Of a stretch of 64,000 nucleotides of DNA, positions 27,045 to 36,104 are shown piece after piece. The position numbers and the translations under genes are program-made. Position 1 is the first letter of the stretch. The number at the start of each line of letters is the position of its first letter. This DNA comes from CBDCGJ01 sp965216645 (GTDB lineage Bacteria > Pseudomonadota > Alphaproteobacteria > GCA-2731375). The stretch is taken from positions 39,766 through 103,765 of the forward strand of contig CBDCGJ010000010.1 of the NCBI GenBank assembly GCA_965216645.1, given 5' to 3'. The notes beneath the pieces were generated by a model. That model worked only from the letters and a program-made list of their open reading frames with translations, was not told where the DNA came from and searched no databases.

Positions 27045-28019
27045 TTAGCGGCTGCTGCTCGGCACCGAGCCGCCACGGCCGCCGTTATCGCCATTGTCTT
27101 TGCCGAAAGCTTCTTTGGCGATCTCGGAAATACCGCCGATGGCACCAATCACGCTCGAGGCCTCCAGCGGCATCAGAATAATCTTCTGATTGCGCGACTC
27201 GGCAAACCCGCCCAATGCCTCGACATACTTCAAGGCGACAAAGTAGTTGATCGCGTTGACATCGCCCGAGGCGATAGACTCGGAGACCACTTGGGTTGCT
27301 TTGGCTTCCGCTTCGGCTTCCCGTTCGCGGGCTTCGGCGTCGCGGAAGGCGGCTTCGCGCCGGCCCTCGGCTTCTAGAATAGCGGCCTGCTTCTCGCCTT
27401 CGGCACGCAGGATTTCCGACTGCCGCTCGCCTTCGGCTTCCAATATCTGAGCGCGCTTGTCACGTTCCGCCTTCATCTGCCTGGCCATGGCATCAACCAA
27501 GTCGCTCGGCGGCCGGATGTCCTTGATCTCGATCCGGGTTACCTTAACGCCCCAAGGGCTGGTGGCTTCATCCACCACGGTCAGCAGGCGGCCGTTGATC
27601 TCATCCCGCTTCGACAGCAATTCGTCGAGATCCATGGAGCCCATGACCGTACGAATATTGGTCATGGTCAGGTTGAGCGTGGCCAGCTCCAGATTGCGCA
27701 CCTCATAAGACGCCATGGCGGCATCCAGAACCTGATAGAAGACGACACCGTCGACCGAGACCATGGCGTTGTCCTTGGTGATGATCTCCTGCGTCGGCAC
27801 GTCCAACACCTGCTCCATCATATTCACCTTGGAGCCGATCTGGTCGATCACCGGCAGGATCAGATGCAAACCCGGGCGCAGCGACTTGGTATAACGACCG
27901 AACCGTTCGATGGTATATTCCCAGCCCTGCGGCACGACTTTGACCCCGGCGAAAACGATCGCCAAGGCGAAGATGACCACCACAACGGCGGTGATGGCGG
28001 GGCCACTGATAAATTCCAT
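27045..28019 (-). CDS. SPFH/stomatin-prohibitin family protein (QmcA-like)
   Basis: Membrane-anchored SPFH protein (324 aa): one N-terminal helix, then the band-7 domain (VPQGWEYTIERFGRYTKSLRPG, MLRSV-type TNIRTVMGSMDLDELLSKRDEIN), then a coiled-coil tail of repeated EAEGERQSE/RAEGEKQAA units. Such proteins form ring assemblies in membrane microdomains and associate with NfeD. Forms a two-gene operon with the downstream nfeD. Confidence 0.92.
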   Translation of the reverse strand: MEFISGPAITAVVVVIFALAIVFAGVKVVPQGWEYTIERFGRYTKSLRPGLHLILPVIDQIGSKVNMMEQVLDVPTQEIITKDNAMVSVDGVVFYQVLDAAMASYEVRNLELATLNLTMTNIRTVMGSMDLDELLSKRDEINGRLLTVVDEATSPWGVKVTRIEIKDIRPPSDLVDAMARQMKAERDKRAQILEAEGERQSEILRAEGEKQAAILEAEGRREAAFRDAEAREREAEAEAKATQVVSESIASGDVNAINYFVALKYVEALGGFAESRNQKIILMPLEASSVIGAIGGISEIAKEAFGKDNGDNGGRGGSVPSSSR

Positions 28020-28083
28020 TTCAACACCTCATTATTGTTATTAATAGTACAATCTTGTCCGAGACCCTGATTTCGGACAAAAC

Positions 28084-28109
28084 AAAAGGGGGCGCCAGGC
28101 CCCCTTTTT
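28084..28109 (-). terminator. Rho-independent terminator of the Prx5-like gene
   Basis: A 10-bp stem (28084-28093 with 28099-28108) of A/G against C/T with a 5-base loop sits 22 bp past the stop at 28131. Read on the minus strand it ends in TTTTGTT. With T runs on both sides it might work in either direction. Confidence 0.8.
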
Positions 28110-28130
28110 ACAAAGTCCGTATCGGGACCT

Positions 28131-28616
28131 TTAAACTTGCGTCAACACCGTCTCGGCACCGCTGACTTCCATCACGCCCGGATTTTCCTCGATATTGACC
28201 GCGGTAACCTTACCATCGTCGACAACGAGGGAGAAGCGGGTGGCCCGCATACCCATGCCACGCGCCGATAAATCAAGCTCCAAGCCCAGCGCTTTCGTAT
28301 AGTCGGCGCTGCCGTCGGCGAGCATCATGACCGAATCGCCCACCTGCTGATCCTTGCCCCACGCCGCCATGACGAAAGGGTCATTGACCGACATGCAGGC
28401 AATCGCGTCGACGCCTTTAGCCTTCAGAGCGCCGGCGTTTTCGATGTAGCTCGGCAAGTGATTGGCCGAACAGGTCGGGGTAAACGCTCCCGGCAGGCCG
28501 AACAACACCACTTTCTTGCCGCCGAACAGTTCCTTGCTATTTACTGGGGCTGGCCCATCCGGCCCCATCGTTACCATCACGCCCTCGGGCATGGCATCGC
28601 CTACGCTAATCGTCAT
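28131..28616 (-). CDS. Peroxiredoxin, Prx5/AhpC-TSA type
   Basis: Atypical thiol peroxidase of 161 residues, usually recycled by glutathione/glutaredoxin. The peroxidatic Cys lies in GLPGAFTPTCSANHLPSYIE, with the conserved Arg at MRATRFSLVVDDG. The ATG at 28616 follows GAGGGA, and gives the normal Prx5 length; a longer frame has low-quality sequence. Monocistronic, ending at the hairpin at 28084. Confidence 0.92.
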   Translation of the reverse strand: MTISVGDAMPEGVMVTMGPDGPAPVNSKELFGGKKVVLFGLPGAFTPTCSANHLPSYIENAGALKAKGVDAIACMSVNDPFVMAAWGKDQQVGDSVMMLADGSADYTKALGLELDLSARGMGMRATRFSLVVDDGKVTAVNIEENPGVMEVSGAETVLTQV

Positions 28617-28879
28617 TCTATCGTTCCCTCTGTTGAACCGGCTCAAGATATGGATCATGACAGGCACGGTGAACCGAACCGCTTAACCCTGTTTAGAATG
28701 ACTATAATCCAACGCAAATGCGATGCCTAGCGTGATCGCGCCGGCGCGGGCTAAACTTAGCGCGAGGGGGCGGCGCCAGATTCGAACCCGCTGCCGAGCG
28801 ATCACAAACTGTTGTGAATACAAATAACTACAACTGTACACAAACATATGCATTTAGATACAAATGTCAAGAGGCCAAG

Positions 28880-29287
28880 ATGAGCGAACACCCGAAAATC
28901 GACCAACAGGTGACCTGGATCTATACGGACGACCTACCGGGGACGGCAAAATTCTATGCCGATGTGTTGGGACTAAAGCAGGTTTTCGATCAAGGCCTGT
29001 GCCGTATTTTGCGAATGTCGCCATCCAGTTTCCTCGGTGTTTGCGTCGCCAGGCCCGGCCGACACGTCGAACCGAAAGGCGCGGTCATCACGATGGTTAG
29101 CCGCGAACGGGCCGGTGTCGATGCCTGGTACGCACGCCTGCGCGAGCGGGGTTACGAAACCGAAGGGGCGCCCGAGGCGCATGGCGATTTCAATGTCTAT
29201 TGCTTCTTCGCCAAAGATCCCAACGGCTATTTGCTGGAATTCCAGTGCTTCCTGGATCCGGCCTGGGCGGAGGCGACCGGCTCATGA
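28880..29287 (+). CDS. VOC family protein (glyoxalase/dioxygenase fold)
   Basis: A 135-residue vicinal-oxygen-chelate protein with beta-alpha-beta units: VTWIYTDDLPGTAKFYADVLGL (N-terminal half) and FAKDPNGYLLEFQCFLDP (C-terminal Glu metal ligand). Members are lyases, isomerases or dioxygenases; the substrate is not evident. The ATG at 28880 is chosen over an upstream in-frame ATG because of AAGAGG and because the VOC domain begins right after it. Its stop overlaps the enolase-superfamily start by 4 bp, so the two probably work together. Confidence 0.85.
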   Translation: MSEHPKIDQQVTWIYTDDLPGTAKFYADVLGLKQVFDQGLCRILRMSPSSFLGVCVARPGRHVEPKGAVITMVSRERAGVDAWYARLRERGYETEGAPEAHGDFNVYCFFAKDPNGYLLEFQCFLDPAWAEATGS

Positions 29288-30474
29288 AGATCGTGGACGT
29301 GAAAACCTATGTGGTCGGCAATCCGCCGCCCCATTTCGGCGGGCTTTATTGGATATTCGTCCGGCTGACCACGGACAACGGTATTCACGGCTATGGTGAG
29401 GTTTATTCCGTCCCCTTTCATCCGCATGTCGTCGCCAAGATGGTCGAGGATGTTTGCGAGCGCCAGGTTATCGGGCGCGACCCGTTCAAAATCGAACGGC
29501 TCTGGCGGCAGATCTATGCAGCGGGATATACCCAGCGCCCCGACATCTCCATGGGCGGTGTCCTGAGCGGCATCGAGACCGCATGCTGGGACATCGTCGG
29601 AAAAGCGGTCGACAAACCGGTCTACGAACTCCTGGGCGGCCAAGTTCATGAGAAGCTCCGCTCCTACACCTATCTCTACCCGCAAGAAGGCGATCGGGCC
29701 TCGGTCTATGACGATCCCGATATGGCGGCGGAACGGGCGGCCGAGGTGGTGGCGCAGGGCTTTACCGCCGTGAAATTCGATCCCGCCCGCCCCTACTCCG
29801 CTTTCGACCCACGTCAACTGTCGTTGGAGCTATTGAGTTTGTCGGAACGCTTCGTCAAAAAGATAAGAGAGGCCGTCGGCGACAAGGCGGATATTCTATT
29901 CGGTACCCATGGCCAAATGACCGCGGCGGGCGCGATCCGTCTCGCCCGGCGGCTTGAACCCTACGATCCGCTATGGTTCGAGGAGCCGACGCCGCCGGAA
30001 GTGCCGGAGGAAATGGCCCGCGTGGCCCGGCAAACCCGCATCCCCATCGCGACCGGCGAGCGGTTGACTACGAAATACGAGTTCGCGCGGGTACTACAGA
30101 ATCAATCCGCGGCGATCCTGCAGATGGCGCTGGGCCGGGTCGGTGGGATTTTGGAGGCGAAGAAAATCGCGGGCATGGCGGAGGCTTTCTATGTCCAGAT
30201 CGCACCGCATCTCTATTGCGGCCCGATCGAAGGCGCAGCGAACATCCAGCTCAGCACCTGCAGCCCAAACTTCCTGATCCAGGAGAGCATCGAAACCTGG
30301 GGCGGCTTTCACGCCGAAATACTGAAATCGCCAATCCAGTGGCAGGATGGCTATATCATTCCGCCGACCGAACCGGGGATCGGCGTCGAGTTGGATGAGT
30401 CTGTGGCGGAGGCACACCCCTATACGGGGCAAGACCTGCATCTCAGTATGCATGACGCACCGGTTATCCCTTGA
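29284..30474 (+). CDS. Mandelate racemase/muconate lactonizing enzyme family protein
   Basis: Enolase-superfamily enzyme (396 aa), abstracting a proton alpha to a carboxylate. The capping N-terminal domain is followed by the barrel: GVLSGIETACWDIVGKAVDKPVYELLGG, FEEPTPPE (metal Glu234), IATGERL (Glu259) and the C-terminal catalytic region APHLYCGPIEGAANIQL. The first metal-ligand strand reads ILFGTHGQMT, so Gly207 occupies the place where sugar-acid dehydratases have Asp (D-x-H), while His209 is kept. Coupled to the VOC gene. Likely a sugar-acid dehydratase or racemase, but unproven. Confidence 0.85.
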   Translation: MKIVDVKTYVVGNPPPHFGGLYWIFVRLTTDNGIHGYGEVYSVPFHPHVVAKMVEDVCERQVIGRDPFKIERLWRQIYAAGYTQRPDISMGGVLSGIETACWDIVGKAVDKPVYELLGGQVHEKLRSYTYLYPQEGDRASVYDDPDMAAERAAEVVAQGFTAVKFDPARPYSAFDPRQLSLELLSLSERFVKKIREAVGDKADILFGTHGQMTAAGAIRLARRLEPYDPLWFEEPTPPEVPEEMARVARQTRIPIATGERLTTKYEFARVLQNQSAAILQMALGRVGGILEAKKIAGMAEAFYVQIAPHLYCGPIEGAANIQLSTCSPNFLIQESIETWGGFHAEILKSPIQWQDGYIIPPTEPGIGVELDESVAEAHPYTGQDLHLSMHDAPVIP

Positions 30475-30492
30475 GCCAAGGCACTCTCAGGC

Positions 30493-30990
30493 TTACCGCT
30501 TCCGTTTTTTGGACAACAAGCTGGCCCGGACACGGCGATCCAACTCCTCGGCCTGGACCCAAGAAAGCTCGGTGGCGACCGGGATCACCCGACCTCGATG
30601 GGTGACCAATCCGACCGCAAAGCCGCGATTGGGACCGGCATTGATTTCATACGCCTCGGAATCGACGATATCGGCCATGGGCACGTCAACATGCCAACCG
30701 CCGATATTGGTCCGGACGGCGCGTGTCAATCGACGTAGCCTCATATCGTATTGGGTTACCCGCTCCGGCTGCAAAACCTGCAAGAACAAAACAAGTAGCA
30801 ATCCGCCGCCACAGATTCCGGCATATGCCAGATCCGTCGGTTGGGTCAGATCGAAATCGAAGAGCTCTATTTCCTGATAAATCTTGTAGACACCGCCAGC
30901 GAAAATAGCCACCGCCACAACCGTCCACATCACATGCGGGGACGATCGTACGATCAAGCTATCTTTTTTTCTTTCGGACTGGAGAACCAT
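30493..30990 (-). CDS. Hypothetical membrane protein with two helices
   Basis: Not recognised. The 165-residue protein has two membrane helices near residues 20-40 (VMWTVVAVAIFAGGVY) and 55-75 (AYAGICGGGLLLVLFLQVL) followed by a cytoplasmic domain with beta-strand character (RRLTRAVRTNIGGWHVDVPMADI ... RGFAVGLVTHRGRVIPVATEL) that resembles a PH-like/YdbT-type or YcxB-like layout. It ends 18 bp from the convergent enolase-superfamily gene. Function unknown. Confidence 0.6.
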   Translation of the reverse strand: MVLQSERKKDSLIVRSSPHVMWTVVAVAIFAGGVYKIYQEIELFDFDLTQPTDLAYAGICGGGLLLVLFLQVLQPERVTQYDMRLRRLTRAVRTNIGGWHVDVPMADIVDSEAYEINAGPNRGFAVGLVTHRGRVIPVATELSWVQAEELDRRVRASLLSKKRKR

Positions 30991-31163
30991 AAACGATCAC
31001 TCGAGAGCCATCTTCCGCCGAAATAGACGTCACTATCGCGCTCGCTGACCCGTCCCTCAACTGGCCTTTAAGCAGATAAGGTAAGTATACTTATTCGGTA
31101 AACTATCTCAATGGGTTCCACCAAACTTGCACGCAGAACCAATAGAGGATGCGATCTAGAGAG

Positions 31164-32021
31164 CTAGGGCGCTCGGCGCAATTGGGTCCGAAATTCGCTG
31201 GCTTGGTCCGAATCGACCAGGGTGACCACCAGGGAACGGCCGGTCAAATCGGTGGGCGCATCCTCCTCCGTATGGATCGATAAACGGGCAACGGCCGATT
31301 TGCCATCTTCCGATATATCGAAGGTCGGTCGGCTGAAGCGAACGTCCGTGCCGGCCTCCACCATGACATCCGGCGTGCGAAAGCCAAGGCTTGAGGTTAT
31401 TTGCAGTACCAATTGCTGTTGCCCGGCTTTCCCCGTTAACAAAACGTGAGAAACACGGATGGACGAGTTTTCGCCCGATTGCGGCACTTTGGCGATATAT
31501 GCGTCGATTAGGGAGGCATCCACGGAAACGGGAGCGGAGGCCGCCGCAAGGTTAAGCTCGACTTGGGCCGAATTCGGGATGCAAACGTCTTTACACAGGA
31601 GATATTGAACATTTAATCGCGCGGATACCGGTTGGGACGGATCAGCTACTTTAACACGAAATGGAAAAACAATTTCCGACTCATAGCCGAAGCTATCATA
31701 ACCGAAGGCGGTAAAGCGCTTCGGCGCCGGCCAAAGGGGCGTAATATCCAACAAATTATGGGACTGACTCCAATCGAATTCCGGCGGCGCACCCGCATCA
31801 CCTGGATCGCGCCAGTATGTTTTCCACCCCTTGGCGAGCCGCATGTGCAAACCCAGGTGGAGTGTATCGGCGCCGCCGACGGCTCCTTCGACAGCAATCA
31901 AGCGCACCTGACTGACCTCGTCAACCGGTGGCACGCTCTGCCCAAGGGCGGCAGTCGAAAAGACGAATGCGGAGATCGACAACGACACCGATAACGCTAC
32001 AAATTTCGACAATGTGAACAT
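31164..32021 (-). CDS. Secreted DsbD alpha-like domain protein
   Basis: A 285-residue protein with a signal peptide (ending TAALGQ). The mature part matches the N-terminal domain of thiol:disulfide interchange protein DsbD/ScsB: GLHMRLAKGWKTYWRDPGDAGAPPEFDW, then VQYLLCKDVCIPNSAQVEL, where C-x3-C supplies the redox pair. The transmembrane core and C-terminal thioredoxin domain are absent, so it would be a soluble periplasmic partner for a separate transporter. Divergent from yqgE. Confidence 0.8.
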   Translation of the reverse strand: MFTLSKFVALSVSLSISAFVFSTAALGQSVPPVDEVSQVRLIAVEGAVGGADTLHLGLHMRLAKGWKTYWRDPGDAGAPPEFDWSQSHNLLDITPLWPAPKRFTAFGYDSFGYESEIVFPFRVKVADPSQPVSARLNVQYLLCKDVCIPNSAQVELNLAAASAPVSVDASLIDAYIAKVPQSGENSSIRVSHVLLTGKAGQQQLVLQITSSLGFRTPDVMVEAGTDVRFSRPTFDISEDGKSAVARLSIHTEEDAPTDLTGRSLVVTLVDSDQASEFRTQLRRAP

Positions 32022-32180
32022 AACGACCCGCTTAAACCTCTATGCGACCTAACATCCGACGGTCATTTCGTTTAAAATATAGAGGCTATGTTAAGATTTT
32101 GGGCTGACAATCTTGTGAGTCTAATTTGTTAGTCGACGCGCGCCAATCGACGACGGCGCAACAACAAGGAAATTGAGTCC

Positions 32181-32738
32181 ATGTCCAACTATTTGGAAGG
32201 ACAATTGTTAATCGCCATGCCCAATATTGGCGATCCTCGTTTCGAACGCACGGTGATCTTCGTTTGCGCTCACACGGAAGAAGGGGCCATGGGGATCATC
32301 GTCAACAAACTCGCGGATGAGATTACCTTCGACGATCTGCTGGACCAACTGGAAATCGATTCCGTCCCGCCGTCGGATCAAATTCGGGTACTGGCCGGCG
32401 GCCCGGTGGATACCGGCCGCGGCTTTGTCCTTCATTCCCGGGATTATCTTCAGAACACCACCATGCCGATCGGCGATACCTTCGGCCTGACCGCGACCGT
32501 CGATATCCTGAAATCGATTGCCGACGGCGATGGGCCGCGCCATTCCCTATTGGCGCTCGGCTATGCGGGCTGGGGCGCGGGACAGCTCGATCAGGAAATC
32601 CAAGCTAACGGCTGGCTTAGCGTGGAAGCGGACGAGGAATTGGTTTTCGACGGTCAGCTCGATACCAAATGGAAGCGTGCGATCGAGAAGCTCGGCATCG
32701 ACCCAACCTTCCTAGCCGCCGACGCCGGTCACGCCTGA
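32181..32738 (+). CDS. YqgE/AlgH family protein (UPF0301)
   Basis: Cytoplasmic protein of 185 residues matching UPF0301 throughout: LEGQLLIAMPNIGDPRFERTVIFVCAHTEEGAMGIIVNK, GGPVDTGRGFVLHS, LLALGYAGWGAGQLDQEI and the C-terminal KWKRAIEKLGIDPTFLA. Molecular function is not established; in Pseudomonas it affects alginate regulation. The following gene begins 4 bp after its stop. Confidence 0.92.
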   Translation: MSNYLEGQLLIAMPNIGDPRFERTVIFVCAHTEEGAMGIIVNKLADEITFDDLLDQLEIDSVPPSDQIRVLAGGPVDTGRGFVLHSRDYLQNTTMPIGDTFGLTATVDILKSIADGDGPRHSLLALGYAGWGAGQLDQEIQANGWLSVEADEELVFDGQLDTKWKRAIEKLGIDPTFLAADAGHA

Positions 32739-32742
32739 TCTC

Positions 32743-33351
32743 ATGGAGCTTCCGGCGTTATTGACACTGGCGCCGGTTATCCCGGTTCTTACCGTCGAAA
32801 ACCCCGAGACGGCACCGCGCCTGGCGGAAGCGCTTGTCGATGGCGGTCTCCCCGTGCTCGAAGTCACGCTCCGTACCGAGGCGGCGTTGACCGCGATCGA
32901 ACGCATGTCGACGGTGCCGGGCGCGATTGTGGGCGCCGGGACCGTGACCTCAGCCGAGCAACTGAATGCCGTCAGAGCCGCCGGCGCCCGATTTGCCGTC
33001 AGCCCCGGATTCGACGATGCACTGGTCGAGGCCGCCGCCGATTTTCCCCTATTGGCCGGGATCGCGACGGCCTCCGAAGCCATGGCGGCGCGGCGTCACC
33101 GTCTCAAGCAGGTCAAGTTTTTTCCCGCCACAGCGATGGGCGGCATTGCGACATTGCGGGCATTCAGCGGCCCCTTCCCCGACCTTCAGTTTTGCCCGAC
33201 GGGCGGCATCGGCGTGGAAAATGCCGGCGAGTTCCTGGCTCTGCCCAACGTCCTCTGCGTCGGCGGCAGCTGGGTTGCGCCCAAGTCCGCGATCGCCGCG
33301 GAAGATTGGTCTTCGATCCGGGATCTCGCGTCGGCCACGGCCAAGTTGTAG
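32743..33351 (+). CDS. eda: 2-dehydro-3-deoxyphosphogluconate aldolase (KDPG aldolase)
   Basis: Class I aldolase (202 aa) cleaving KDPG to pyruvate and glyceraldehyde 3-phosphate in the Entner-Doudoroff pathway. Motifs: APVIPVLTV, LPVLEVTLRT (catalytic Glu, Arg), IVGAGTV, FAVSPG, and the Schiff-base Lys in QVKFFPATAMGG. Length is normal. Co-directional with yqgE. No edd or zwf is nearby, so the enzyme could also serve KDPGal or other sugar acids. Confidence 0.93.
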   Translation: MELPALLTLAPVIPVLTVENPETAPRLAEALVDGGLPVLEVTLRTEAALTAIERMSTVPGAIVGAGTVTSAEQLNAVRAAGARFAVSPGFDDALVEAAADFPLLAGIATASEAMAARRHRLKQVKFFPATAMGGIATLRAFSGPFPDLQFCPTGGIGVENAGEFLALPNVLCVGGSWVAPKSAIAAEDWSSIRDLASATAKL

Positions 33352-33363
33352 ATCCGATCGGCT

Positions 33364-34890
33364 CTAAATCCGCCGGCCGGCCTCGGCCCAATAGGGATCG
33401 CGCAACTTTCGTTTAAAGATTTTGCCTGTGTCCTCCCGCGGCAATTCGGCCTGAAACTCGACAACGCTCGGCAGCTTGTAGCGCGCGATACGGCCGGCCA
33501 GGTATTCGCGGACGGCTTCCGGCTCAAGCCTGTGGCCGCTTTGCGGCTGCACAACGGCGGCGATGGCTTCGCCGAATTCTTCATGCGGAATACCGAAGAC
33601 AGCGCAATCGGCGACGCCCGGCATCTCGACCAACACGCCTTCGATTTCCGCGGGGTAAATGTTGACGCCGCCGGAAATGATCATGTCCCGCTTACGATCG
33701 CAGAGATATAGGTACCCTTCTTCGTCCAAATAACCGACATCGCCATTGGTGACGAAATTTTCGCGGCCGATCTCCGCTCTTTTCTCGTCCGCTTTGTGAT
33801 AGGTGAAATCGGATAGATTTTCGATGCTCATATAGATTTCGCCGATTTCGCCGGTCGGCAGCAGGCTCCCGTGATCGTCGTAAATGCGAACCTCAACGCC
33901 TTCATGGGGTTGGCCGACCGTTCCGGGCTTGGCGCGATATTGCGCCGGCGTCCCCAAGGTGACCAAACCCGCTTCCGTCGAGCCGTAATATTCGAAAATC
34001 GCCGGTCCCCACCAATCGAGCATCTTCATTTTGACCTCGACCGGACAGGGTGCCGCACCATGCACCACGAATTCGAGGGACGAGACATCGTACTTGTCTC
34101 GAACCTCCGCCGGCAGTTGCAGCAGCCGCACGAACATGGTCGGCACCATATGCATATGGCTGATGCGGTAGCGTTCGATCGCCGCCAACAGCGCTTCCGG
34201 ATCGAAGCGGGGCAACAGCACGATATCCGCGCCCAAATTCATGGCGCCGCGGGCATAGCCGTTCGGCGCCGAATGATACATCGGCCCAGTCATGGCGCAG
34301 ACCATGTCCGGCCGCAAACCAAATCCCCGGGCACCAATCAGGCTCGACCGGACTTGCTGCGCTTCGGTCATGGGCACACGTCGGACCCCCTTCGGCTTGC
34401 CGGTCGTGCCGGAGGTGTAGATCATCGACGCCCGCGTTTCCACCACCGGCTTGTCATATGGGGGATAGGACGACAACCACTCGTCCCAATTCGTATGTCC
34501 GCCCGTGGCGCATTGTTCGGGATCGATCCCGTAAGCGGCGGCGATTTCCGGTGGCGTCTCGACGGCCAGCACGGTCACGCTATCGGGACACCAATCGTTC
34601 AACCGATTGATCAAGTCGGCGTGGGCCACCACAACCTTGGCATCGGAGTTTTCCAGCACATAACGCACCTCCTCATTGCCGTAATGCCAGTTGATCGGCA
34701 CCGCATAGGCGCCGATCGGCATAGTCGCCAAACTGGCCTCCAAATAGGCGAAATCGTTGCGCAGCAGCAGGGCAACGGAATCGTTTTCGCCGACGCCGAG
34801 CTCGGCGAGACCGGTCGCGGCCCGAAGCGCCCGTTGCCGGATCGCGTCAAGTTCATATTGACGGTCACCGCTGTACACCCAATGAGCCAT
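33364..34890 (-). CDS. AMP-dependent acyl-CoA ligase
   Basis: ANL-superfamily ligase (508 aa) activating a carboxylic acid to its CoA thioester through an acyl-adenylate. Motifs in order: MIYTSGTTGKPKGVRR (P-loop), YYGSTEAGLV, GEIGEIYM, GDVGYLDEEGYLYLCDRKRDMIISGGVNIYPAEIE (hinge) and the catalytic Lys near EDTGKIFKRKLRD. It starts 2 bp after the aminotransferase stop, in an operon of hydratase, aminotransferase and this ligase. Substrate unknown. Confidence 0.9.
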   Translation of the reverse strand: MAHWVYSGDRQYELDAIRQRALRAATGLAELGVGENDSVALLLRNDFAYLEASLATMPIGAYAVPINWHYGNEEVRYVLENSDAKVVVAHADLINRLNDWCPDSVTVLAVETPPEIAAAYGIDPEQCATGGHTNWDEWLSSYPPYDKPVVETRASMIYTSGTTGKPKGVRRVPMTEAQQVRSSLIGARGFGLRPDMVCAMTGPMYHSAPNGYARGAMNLGADIVLLPRFDPEALLAAIERYRISHMHMVPTMFVRLLQLPAEVRDKYDVSSLEFVVHGAAPCPVEVKMKMLDWWGPAIFEYYGSTEAGLVTLGTPAQYRAKPGTVGQPHEGVEVRIYDDHGSLLPTGEIGEIYMSIENLSDFTYHKADEKRAEIGRENFVTNGDVGYLDEEGYLYLCDRKRDMIISGGVNIYPAEIEGVLVEMPGVADCAVFGIPHEEFGEAIAAVVQPQSGHRLEPEAVREYLAGRIARYKLPSVVEFQAELPREDTGKIFKRKLRDPYWAEAGRRI

Positions 34891-34892
34891 GG

Positions 34893-36080
34893 TTATTCCC
34901 TCGCCTTCGCCCGATCGTCGTTATGTCGACCATGTATGGTTTTTAGTGCCGCCGCCGCCCGCTCGAAATCCGTCAGATCGTTATAGACCTGGGCCGAAAC
35001 CCGGAGCCAGAGACGGCCGTCCCGCGCCACGACTTTCAGCTCGACATCGAATTCGTCGCGCAATCGCGCTTGCAGCGTCAGCGCATCATCTCCATTCACA
35101 CCCATTTGCGCGGGCAGCGGCGCCAAGGTCATCGCCCCGGTCATATCGGCCGGCATATCGTAAGGGAGACCGAAAGTCTCCGCCAACAAGGCCGCACCCT
35201 CGCGAACGAGTGCATGGTTGTACGACCGGATCTTCCCGGCGCCGAGTTCAAGCATGAAATCGAACGCCGCGGGAACCGCGAGATAACGGGAATAGTCGTG
35301 CGTGCCGGTCCAGACAAACTCCTCGAAAAAGCTTTCCCCATAGCCCCAGGACATGACCGGCGGATGGGTCGCCGCCTGATGGGCCGGGTCTGTCCAAAGA
35401 ATACCGCAAGCGCGAGGCGCAAATGCCCATTTGTGCAGATTGCCGACATACCAATCGGCGCCAAGCGACGGGATGTCGAGATTGAGCATACCCGGCGCAT
35501 GGGCGCCATCGACCAGAACCGGCACGCCAGCTCGATTGCAAAGGGCGATCATCTCGACGATCGGCAGCTTCAATGCGGTGTCCGAGGTCACATGGTCGAG
35601 CACCGCCAACTTGCAGCGCCCGCTTAGAGCCGCGGCAATCGGATCGAGGATATCTTCGTCACATGCCGGTGGAAAAGGAATATCCACCGAAACCGGTGTC
35701 GCCCCCCAGCGCTTGGCGACATAGGCCGCCGCGTTTTTCACCGCGCCATAGGCATGGTCGAGGAGAAGGATTTCGTCACCCGGCTGAAACCGCAAGCTGC
35801 TCAGTACCGCGTTGATGCCTTCGCTCGCATTCCCGACAAAGGCATAATCCTGCCCCCGGCCGCCGAATTCCACCGCCACACGCTCCAATACGCCCGCCAG
35901 TTTCGGCCGCAGTTCGTGCAACAGGTGGCGCGCAGGATGCCGTTCGATGTCCCAGCGGATCGTGTGCTGCGCCTCGACCACTGCGGTCGGCATGACGCCG
36001 ACCGTTCCGTGATTGAGATAGGTAACTTCTGGCTCTAGCGGCCAAAGCGACCGCATCCCGCGTCCGAATGAATGCGTCAT
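34893..36080 (-). CDS. Class V aminotransferase family PLP protein (isopenicillin N epimerase-like)
   Basis: Fold-type I PLP enzyme (395 aa) of the class V family close to isopenicillin-N-epimerase and cysteine desulfurase-like proteins. The cofactor Lys is in VGNLHKWAFAPRACGILW, and YLNHGTVGVMP and ILLLDHAYGAVKNA are family signatures. Lies between the enoyl-CoA hydratase (25 bp upstream) and the acyl-CoA ligase (2 bp downstream), so it probably acts in the same CoA-ester pathway, perhaps as a racemase or lyase. Not assigned further. Confidence 0.85.
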   Translation of the reverse strand: MTHSFGRGMRSLWPLEPEVTYLNHGTVGVMPTAVVEAQHTIRWDIERHPARHLLHELRPKLAGVLERVAVEFGGRGQDYAFVGNASEGINAVLSSLRFQPGDEILLLDHAYGAVKNAAAYVAKRWGATPVSVDIPFPPACDEDILDPIAAALSGRCKLAVLDHVTSDTALKLPIVEMIALCNRAGVPVLVDGAHAPGMLNLDIPSLGADWYVGNLHKWAFAPRACGILWTDPAHQAATHPPVMSWGYGESFFEEFVWTGTHDYSRYLAVPAAFDFMLELGAGKIRSYNHALVREGAALLAETFGLPYDMPADMTGAMTLAPLPAQMGVNGDDALTLQARLRDEFDVELKVVARDGRLWLRVSAQVYNDLTDFERAAAALKTIHGRHNDDRAKARE

Positions 36081-36104
36081 GGAGATTTGGGCAATGCCAA
36101 ACGA

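Noticed and set aside
28772..28795. A tRNA T-arm-like stretch (minus strand GGGTTCGAATCT)
   Set aside because: One T-stem pair mismatches, and no acceptor stem, D-arm or anticodon arm could be folded around it.
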